Origin: Sepiola atlantica
Lineage: Eukaryota; Mollusca; Cephalopoda; Sepiida; Sepiolidae
Assembly: GCA_963556195.1 (NCBI GenBank)
Contig: OY744531.1
Span: 103,404,642 to 103,468,641, forward strand
Reading direction: 5' to 3'
DNA: 64,000 nucleotides
Of this stretch, positions 56,998 to 64,000 are shown one piece after another. How positions within the stretch are numbered: position 1 is the first letter of the stretch; each line of letters opens with the position of its first letter. A program made the translations under genes and the position numbers. The notes under the pieces are model-generated. The model worked only from the letters and a program-made list of their open reading frames with translations. It had not been told where the DNA came from and searched no databases.

Positions 56998-57000
<3 letters not shown>
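56893..57000. repeat. Interspersed repeat fragment, partner of 1-115
   Basis: Matches the window start (GGCTTAAGGAAAGAATA, CCTTGCATTGAAC, CATTCGTACAT) and likewise runs into a (TA)n tract at 57001-57053. Confidence 0.7.

Positions 57001-57053
<53 letters not shown>
57001..57053. repeat. (TA)n microsatellite
   Basis: TA run. Confidence 0.95.
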
Positions 57054-57057
<4 letters not shown>

Positions 57058-57237
57058 TGGAAGTTTCTCAACCATTAAAACTATATTTAAAAAAAACAAA
57101 AAAAAAACTTAAGTCCCAAGTCGTTCAGTTGAAAATCACTCATGTAGGTAAATTTAATTTTTTCAGTTATTATATTAGTTTGCTTCTAACATTATTTAAG
57201 GGATCATCAGTTGTTTACTATGAAAAACTGTTTCGGG

Positions 57238-57242
<5 letters not shown>

Positions 57243-57302
<60 letters not shown>
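57243..57302. repeat. (TA)n microsatellite
   Basis: TA run inside an otherwise unclassified stretch (57054-57585). Confidence 0.95.
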
Positions 57303-57305
<3 letters not shown>

Positions 57306-57589
57306 CCAATCACCGATAGCACAAATTCCGAAAATCAAACGTTTAAACTCTTCTGTCTGACATTCTCAGGCAACATGATGAGAAAAACGTACATAGAAGA
57401 TGCTGCTTAGTCTGTCGCAAAGAAGATAAGCTCCCTCTACTAGGCTAGAAAACTTCTAACATCTACCAGTATACTATATATATATATATCTATAAAGTGA
57501 CTATTCACCAGTGCATGCAGTATATATGTAAACATCTTGACTGTTGCACCAACCAATAGCGCCGCTCTTGTGGACAGGGTGCACACAAA

Positions 57590-58010
57590 AAAAACTGTCA
57601 ATCCCGTACTAACTGCCAAGCTCTTAACCCTGTAACATCGTTTCAGTGTTGCATAATAGTGTTTGTTTTACAAGTACTATCACAAAATGTGCTCCGATGA
57701 ACTAACTGCACATGTACCATCGGCTAAACTGACCAGTAGCAAAATCACACCCCTTCTCTGTAGAAATCCTCAGATGACGGACGATTTTCTACTCAAATAG
57801 CTAATTTTCTGCTGCTCGCATTCCTATAGAATCCCCTCCCTGTTCCCTGTTTCCACTACCGTCCCAAGATGCAGAAATTTAAATATAATGTGCACTAACA
57901 TCTAGCTGCCCAACTCCCTAACTAGGTTACTCCCTATTAATATGGGACCTATCACAGTTGCCCCTTATGGTTCAGTCGCATTATGCCTTGTTTGGGGTGA
58001 ACAAAACCAT
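57590..58010 (+). pseudogene. LINE RT C-terminal fragment, copy 2, heavily decayed
   Basis: Follows the same order as the 58050-58650 copy at lower identity: TGTTTTACAAGTACT, TGCTCCGATGAACT, TTTCTACTCAAATAGCT, CCCTGTTTCC, ATGCAGAAATTTAAA, then the 3' part GCCTTGTTTGGGGTGAA. Stops in every frame. It precedes another copy in the same orientation, so the two are head to tail. Confidence 0.75.
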
Positions 58011-58049
58011 ATGTATATTTGTTAGTTGTTTATACGCGGTGTGGCCTAT

Positions 58050-58650
58050 GAGTTAAGGTAAGTGTGTTTAAACATTATCCTGTATCTCTACAAAGCCACC
58101 ATCTGCCCATGGATGGAGTATTGTTGTCACATCTGGACTGGTGAATCATCTACTAGTCTCTCCCTCCTTGACATGGTCAAAAAAAGAGTCACTTACCTAA
58201 TAGGTCCCTCACTGTCATCAAGCGCCAGTCCCTGTCCCATCGCCGCAATGTAGCACCCTTGTGCTTGTTTTACAAATACTTCAATGGAGTCTGCTCCGAT
58301 GAATTGGCTACTCTGGTGCCCCCTCGACATAAATTCACTAGACCTACTCGACAATCAACTAAATCTCATTCATTCACTGTGGAGGTCCCCAGATGCCGGA
58401 GAGCTTTTTACTCAAATAGCTTCTTTCCTCGTGCTGCTGGCCCCTGGAACTCCCTCCCTGTCTCATGTTTCCCCGACAGTACTGACATGCAGAAATTTAA
58501 AACTAATATAAACAGACATCTCGCTGCGCAGACTCCAATTTAGGTTTGACTCCCCCAACCTCTCCCCTTTTCTTTTTACTCAGTAGCCCCTTACGTCTAC
58601 AGTGACGGCCTGCCTTGTTTGGGGTTAACTATGTTTAAAAAAAAATGTTT
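58050..58650 (+). pseudogene. LINE RT C-terminal fragment and 3' end, copy 3
   Basis: The frame 58062-58253 reads LYKATICPWMEYCCHIWTGE and LLDMVKKRVTYLIGPSLS. A -1-type shift near 58230 leads into CLFYKYFNGVCSDELATLV, CRRAFYSNSFFPRAAGPWNS and KFKTNINRHLAAQ, with stop at 58543. Then come a shared 3' UTR and an A-run at 58634-58645. This is the region after the RT domain of a jockey/CR1-like LINE. Its C-terminal 90 residues are ~80% identical to the 43285 copy. Confidence 0.85.
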
Positions 58651-58654
58651 AGAC

Positions 58655-60787
58655 ATAGCAAAGAATTTAAAATATCAAAGTAAAAAATAAAATTAACATG
58701 CACGAAGCCTAAGCACCATATAAACATTTCTTAATTTAATTTAAATTTTATCTTAATTTTTAATTTCGATCATTTTTACATCACATATCTTCTCTATAAA
58801 ATTAAGTCAGTCGGATTTTTAAAGTCAGACCCATACAGCAATACGTCTGACATATAACTATTTTATTCGTTGATTCGTTTTTCTTCTGCATGCTATTGGT
58901 TGAACTGTAATTAATTTTGAGTTTTTCTTTTTATGATATTTCGATCGAGTATGAGGAATGCTAAAATGGATACATTTTCTTTTATTACCGCCATAGACAA
59001 AAGCGGTTCTATAAAATATTTGCGCAATGTTGTCTTCGAACTTTGGTTATCTGATAAACGTGAATATATTCTGGTGAATTTAATCTATTAATTAAATGGG
59101 AATCTTTTACAATAAAATAAATATGCAACAAGTGACGGGGACCTACGTCGAGAATATATATTTTCCTACTTACCTATGTAATTTGTTTGTATTTTTACGT
59201 ACTATAAATGAGTTTTTATTAGATGTGAAAACAAAATTCTTGTTTTTTTTTGGCACGTATTTTTACTAAAACAAAATGGCCGCCTCGCCTTACCTCGTTA
59301 CGATACCCTCCCCCATCGCTTGTCCAATGTTCGTGTGACAAAAATACTGATTTCTAATAAATAGCAGTTGAAACGGCTTAAAAATACAAACAAATGTCAC
59401 AGATAAGTTGGAAAATAACTTTCATCGGCTACAGTTACTTTTATTGGTTGTATATTTGTTTTTAAAGCGTTTTAACTCTGCGGATTATTGTAAAAGATAC
59501 CCAATTAAATTTGTGTGCAATAAAATTAATACAAGCATAGTTGTAAGTCCCGTAAGTGTTCAGTTCGACGCAAAAAAGGATCAAAAAACAATAAATCAAA
59601 GTTATCGCTCCCTAGTTGACCCGATTCCCAAATCTGTCGATTAACAACCGGACGCAAACTGTTGAAAGTATAACTGAAGAGTTTGATTGCAAAACGCGAT
59701 AAACACTATTTCTAAAATTACCAAACCATCCCTACAAAAAAAGTGTTGCATTTAAACAATCGAGCTGATCCGAAAGTCATATTTTACATACTGTAATGCC
59801 GATATGAGTCCTTTATTCTTTCAATCAAAATAAAAGGTTTACATTTTATATATTCGTCCTTTTATTGTTTAAGGTCTCAATTTAAACAAATTGGATTTAT
59901 CGCGTTTCGAATTCGAACTCTTCTACTGAAAGAAACGTTCCTTTAAATGATTGACTGACTGGCTGAATAACCGTTGGATGTATGGGTGTGCTCTTTTACC
60001 GAGTGGCGTTGTTTGTGTGTGTATCTTCGTTTGTAATTTGGTCGACAGTATCTTACTTCCGATTGCATAAGATCATACTATTAAATAACAATAGCGGTTT
60101 TACAGAGGCACGTGTCTTACAAAATGCCTTCACTGGCAGTGCTAGTAGATATGCGTGTGAGAGTGAAAAAAACTCCGATTTCTTTTATTTATGACCATAT
60201 AAAAAAATACAGCCAGCAGAACTAAATAATAAACTCGAAGAAAGCGAGCAAAACAAAAAAAAAATTGTTTTTCAACAACATCGACAATGTGTGGCAGAAA
60301 TCACGAACTGAAAAGACTTATGTATGTAGCTTTTGTTAACGAAACTATGAAGTACTAACTTGATCTGTATGCGCATGTGTATGAGAGAAACACAGTTGAT
60401 GTGCGTGTCCAACTGCTAAAACAAAACTTTATACAGAGTGGAATAGAAAGAAAGCGTAGAAAATAAGAGCGGGGGAGCAAACAACGTAGAGTGAGAGATG
60501 GTGAAAATGATAGCTGGAAAGTTTGTAAGAAATGCGTAACTTGCAAGTCACTGCTGATGAGAAGAATTATGATATAACTATTTAAAATCATAGATAGAAA
60601 AGATGGTACAAGTTATCGTCTGTTTGTTGTAATTCGCGTTCCAATCTTTTTCACTTAGGATGTCATTAAAAACAGATTTGTTCAATTGAATTAATTAACG
60701 ATACAAATTAAAGATGAAAATTATTTCACACAATCGTTTCATTTTCCCTAAATCATAACGATAAATAAGCGAGAAAATGAAAGTAAA
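58655..60787. other. Unclassified AT-rich DNA
   Basis: Two ORFs (59408-59644, with an N-terminal hydrophobic stretch; 59982-60194) have no recognisable family. No repeats stand out. Confidence 0.45.
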
Positions 60788-60801
60788 AGTACTTCCGTAA
60801 A
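60788..60801. repeat. Target-site duplication, left copy (AAGTACTTCCGTAA)
   Basis: Fourteen bases identical to 61333-61346, bracketing the compound SINE. Confidence 0.88.
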
Positions 60802-61332
60802 TATTTTATTTATCTTCCTCCCACAAGATAGGATGTGACACAAGGTCGGGAAAATGGGATTTGAAAAGCCAGCGCCCGAGAAGGTGAGCACTCTGGCCAT
60901 TAAAAATTGCCAGGGCAGTTCCGTCGGCATTCCCTGGTAGGGGCGCCTCAGGCAGTAAGCAATAAACTTACTCCTCCCCAAAGAGGGGAGGCGAAGCCTG
61001 AGAGGGTGGACCTCCTAGAACTGCACAACACATACCCATAGACCGGCGTAAATCAAACCCCGAAGGCCAAGACAATACCAGTCTATGGGGTGCAGTATCC
61101 ATCGGAACAAATACTACACTTTGATCTTGGCCAAAAGGCCAAGTATTTATTTACTCCTCTCCAGGAGTAAGGCACAAGGCCAGTTTTATCTTACTCCCAC
61201 AAGTAAGATGTGACCCAGGGTCGAGTCGGGAAAGTGGGGTTGTAAAAGCCAGCGCCCGAGAGGTGAGCACTCTGCCCATTAAAAATTGCCTGGGCAGCCC
61301 CGTCGGCCTTCCCCGGTAGGGGCGAAAAGGCC
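60802..61332 (-). mobile_element. Compound SINE with U2 snRNA-derived head
   Basis: On the minus strand: a truncated head GGCCTTTTCGCCCC at 61332, a partial body (61330-61175), a TTACTCCT...AGGAGTAA hairpin, then a clear U2-like head (61143-61105), then a full body ending GATAAATAAAATATT. The body contains CTTTGGGGAGGAGTAAGTTT and GCCGACGGAACTGCCC and is shared with 46600-47340. The 531-bp unit is bracketed by 14-bp direct repeats, so it was inserted as one piece. It is non-coding; mobilisation in trans by a LINE is assumed. Confidence 0.85.
61105..61143 (-). other. U2 snRNA 5'-end-like sequence
   Basis: Minus strand: CTTGGCCTTTTGGCCAAGAT followed by CAAAGTGTAGTATTTGTTC. U2 snRNA begins with CTTCTCGGCCTTTTGGCTAA, then GATCAAGTGTAGTATCTGTTC. 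About 39 nt match with few changes, including the branch-point-pairing GTAGTA. The rest of U2 is absent, so it is a SINE head and not a gene. Confidence 0.88.
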
Positions 61333-61346
61333 AAGTACTTCCGTAA
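61333..61346. repeat. Target-site duplication, right copy
   Basis: Identical to 60788-60801. Confidence 0.88.
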
Positions 61347-61494
61347 CTATAACATTCAAGTATTAATAAATATTAATTGATATCATCAATTCGATAAGAT
61401 AAAATAAAACTTTTAAAAGTCTAATACAAAAATGTAATTTCTTAAATATTAACCACAATGCAATAGTAATGCATGTAGTCAGATATCATTATTC

Positions 61495-61719
61495 TTATGA
61501 TAATATGTTTATATAGTTGTATGTACAAGATTCACTCCAAAACTAATTAATCGACTATTAAGAAAGTTGGTACGTAGGGGTTCAAATGTGGACTATATTT
61601 AGTTTAATTTAGTTTAAGAAAAAGAGGGGAAAAGAAGGTGGACACCCTTTTTGAAAATTAAGATACCTCTGAATTTTGTGTTATCTTAACAATATGTATT
61701 AGACATCAATTAATAAACA

Positions 61720-61720
<1 letters not shown>
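61495..61720. repeat. Interspersed repeat fragment, partner of 32720-32960
   Basis: Shares GTATGTACAAGATTCACTCC, CTAATTAATCGA, GTGGACTATATTTAGTTT-like and AGATACCTCTGA blocks in order with 32740-32925. Element class unknown. Confidence 0.75.

Positions 61721-61723
<3 letters not shown>

Positions 61724-61799
<76 letters not shown>
61724..61799. repeat. (TA)n(GA)n microsatellite
   Basis: TA run followed by GA run, abutting a foldback. Confidence 0.95.
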
Positions 61800-61802
<3 letters not shown>

Positions 61803-61903
61803 TTAATCAGTGTCGCAGTGGTGTAATATATTGCATTGTTTTAGCAAATATTGCACTAAAACTATGCAATATATTACACCACTGCGACCCTGATTAAATA
61901 TCT
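61800..61903. repeat. Foldback with ~43-bp arms
   Basis: TTAATCAGTGTCGCAGTGGT and the following ATATATTGCATTGTTTTAG are mirrored by CTAAAACTATGCAATATAT and ACCACTGCGACCCTGATTAA with a short loop; only a few mismatches. Confidence 0.9.
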
Positions 61904-61909
61904 ATATAT

Positions 61910-63660
61910 ATAAAAAATAAAAAAATAAAATAAAAATTAAAAAATAGTTGTGATAATAGCAAGTAGCTATCTGCTTGGTTCGTTTAACTATGTTACATAT
62001 TTGATGTATTTCATGTAATATCTTGATAGATGTAGACGTTCTTAGAACTACGTATTGATGGTCCACGCAGACGCAACTCCTAGACAAGGGAACGGATATC
62101 CATATTAAAGAGGCTAAATCAAATAAATTGTCAGTTAAAATCAATAGACGCAGAATGTTTAAGGAATACACACGGCTGTCTCCTGTGTCCGCTCTAGCTA
62201 ATTTCAGGTTTTATAAGGTTTTAAAAGAGCATTATATTAAACACTTATTAAGTAATTACATTTGTGTGATTTAAAGCACTATCTTATGTTTACGATTAAA
62301 AAGAATGTATTTTATTAGTTTTATTTGTTAAAAAGAAATACACATTACAAGTATTTTTAGAATTATTAAGTAAACAGATATCATAAAATAAATCTATTCT
62401 TAATGAGTAATAAGCAGCGGCTTGTATAATTTTAAAAAAATTCCGCCCTTCATAATTAATAATCAACCGCTTGAATCATATTTTAATTAATTGTTCGAAA
62501 AAAAAATTCTATTACCTATTATTATGATATAAAAGTAATCGGAATACATAAATAGTTGACTATTGCTTTCAACATGTATAATTGTTCCAATAGGAAAGTT
62601 TAAATAGATAAAGCAATGTAGAAAGTCGTTTTTCTTCATTTAGTAAGCCTCATGCTGATATTAAGCTCACTATTAAACATTGTTTCCATTTTAACAATCA
62701 TCATAATCGGAGAACGTATTTTCATAAACGAATAAAGTCGAATTACATTTTATTCTTCTGAAAAACATGTCGGCACGATACACAAAACTACTTGGTTACT
62801 CAGAATGAAATAATTACTTTTTAAGAGCAAATGTATCGATGAAACAGTCTAGAACTTAACTATATCATACAGAAAAAGATGTGTTTATGTATGGTATTAG
62901 TGCTAAACGTCGAATATAATAATTTCGCTTATACGAGGATATGTAATTCAGTTTAAATCACTAACTGATAAGCAATGAACATGAAATAACTTATAATTTG
63001 ATTGTCATCAATAATCACTCCGCCATTTTTGTTGTGTTGCATTCACTCAACTATACTTTATGGTTGGACAAAACAAATGTTTGCTAAAAAATCGAATTTT
63101 GGAGACAAAACAGAAACACAAAATATTATCGCCATACGAATATGACTTTCTATTTATTTGTGCTTCGATTAACAATCAATATATAGGAACATAATACTGG
63201 ACCTAAGATGATGCAGGCGAATTCACAATAGCATTACAACGTTAGATCAGTTCGACCTCAAATATGTAAGCTATGAATATATGTCATGGAATATCGCGAG
63301 CTTGATATCGGCGTTTCAATGCCTCAAAGGATTCAGAATGAAATTAGTGTGTGCTTCCTAGCCGACCAATACATTAAACAGAAATGGGAGGAGTATTTGG
63401 AATATTCAATATAGTATTCGGATCTTGATTACTATATTCACAAAGTTCCGACTGAAGTAACCTCCGATCTTCTTCAGGTGAAAATTTTCGAATTTGGAAA
63501 CCTAATAGTCGATCTCGGGAATCTTTATGTGAAAACTTGGCAACATATACTAAAATTCGAACTGAATATTTTATTTATTCTTACGCTCTCAATTTTTTAT
63601 TTTTTATTTTAATTCTCGATTAATCGAGCACTCTGTTAGGATTTTTCCTGCTATATTACA
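61910..63660. other. Unclassified AT-rich DNA
   Basis: An 89-codon minus ORF (61902-62171) overlaps A-rich sequence and has no recognised motif. No repeat seen. Confidence 0.5.
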
Positions 63661-63666
63661 AAAAAG

Positions 63667-63711
<45 letters not shown>
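63667..63711. repeat. (TA)n microsatellite
   Basis: TA run. The remainder to 64000 shows nothing recognisable. Confidence 0.95.
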
Positions 63712-63715
<4 letters not shown>

Positions 63716-64000
63716 AACCCACATAAAATGTAGGGAACATATTCTAACAAATTTACAAAAAATTTGGTTTGTACTTACATAGAATTGATACAGCCTATCT
63801 TCGAGATATATGTAATGTTCGAAACGTATAAGGCATTTATTTTTTCCATGGATTACTTTTATGTACGTATCAAATTAATAAAAATATATATGTATCAACA
63901 GAAAAATACGTCCTATAAATCAAAGGGTGACTAAAAACTGGAATCTTGTGCATTAAACTTTATCACTTAGGAAGTGAAAAATAGAAAAGCTACAAACAAA

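Noticed and set aside
61105..61143. Functional U2 snRNA gene
   Set aside because: Only the first ~39 nt are present; the Sm site and 3' stem-loops are missing, and it is joined to a SINE body.

Overview
The window is eukaryotic, intergenic or intron-like DNA. I could not support any ordinary host gene, rRNA gene or functional tRNA gene. It is AT-rich, dense in (TA)n microsatellites, and built mostly from satellites and decayed transposable elements: Penelope-like and non-LTR retrotransposon remnants, SINEs with tRNA-, 5S- and U2-like heads, non-autonomous Helitrons, mariner-type MITEs and TTAGGG-type telomeric motifs. That mix suggests a lophotrochozoan, most likely a cephalopod mollusc. This is inference from family resemblance, not a database match.

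Layout: 1-600 holds a (TA)n tract and a palindromic MITE. 1600-3330 (minus) is a broken Penelope-like reverse transcriptase with a GIY-YIG domain. 3343-4165 is a non-autonomous Helitron with a partial internal duplication. 6810-7660 is a 21-bp minisatellite rich in ATTTGCAT octamers. 10090-10345 is a tRNA-headed SINE. 12846-13125 is a 55-bp hairpin repeat. 13713-13970 is a foldback followed by AT satellites and a second GIY-YIG remnant (14640-15060). 16930-18415 is an 18-bp minisatellite. 19030-19720 is a LINE relic split by a 5S-derived SINE. 20101-20483 is a mariner-type MITE. 21675-24210 is a 33-bp satellite. 25486-25722 is a second 5S-type SINE. 27000-27640 is degenerate CCCTAA DNA. 31160-31710 is a ~70-bp repeat. 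33950-37930 is a 98-bp satellite with a 14-unit higher-order repeat. 38570-43027 is a satellite made of TTAGGG runs plus a fixed spacer.

From 43285 onward come a LINE 3' end, a MITE inside (TA)n, a Helitron (45081-46083), a ~3.1-kb DNA transposon with 18-bp inverted ends and a split decayed transposase (46131-49229), and a 345-bp repeat pair that carries a canonical-looking type I hammerhead ribozyme next to tRNA-like A and B boxes (49300-49710). Then come a CAGGTG-rich minisatellite (51180-51660), another Helitron (53435-54797), two more LINE tails (57590-58650), and a U2-snRNA-headed tandem SINE flanked by a 14-bp target-site duplication (60788-61346).

No genes act together here in a pathway. 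The biology is about mobile elements, their RNA polymerase III-type promoters, a self-cleaving ribozyme and satellite DNA. The strongest candidates for something new are the hammerhead/tRNA-like repeat, the U2-headed compound SINE and the telomere-motif satellite. All similarities were judged by eye; copy counts are approximate unless stated.
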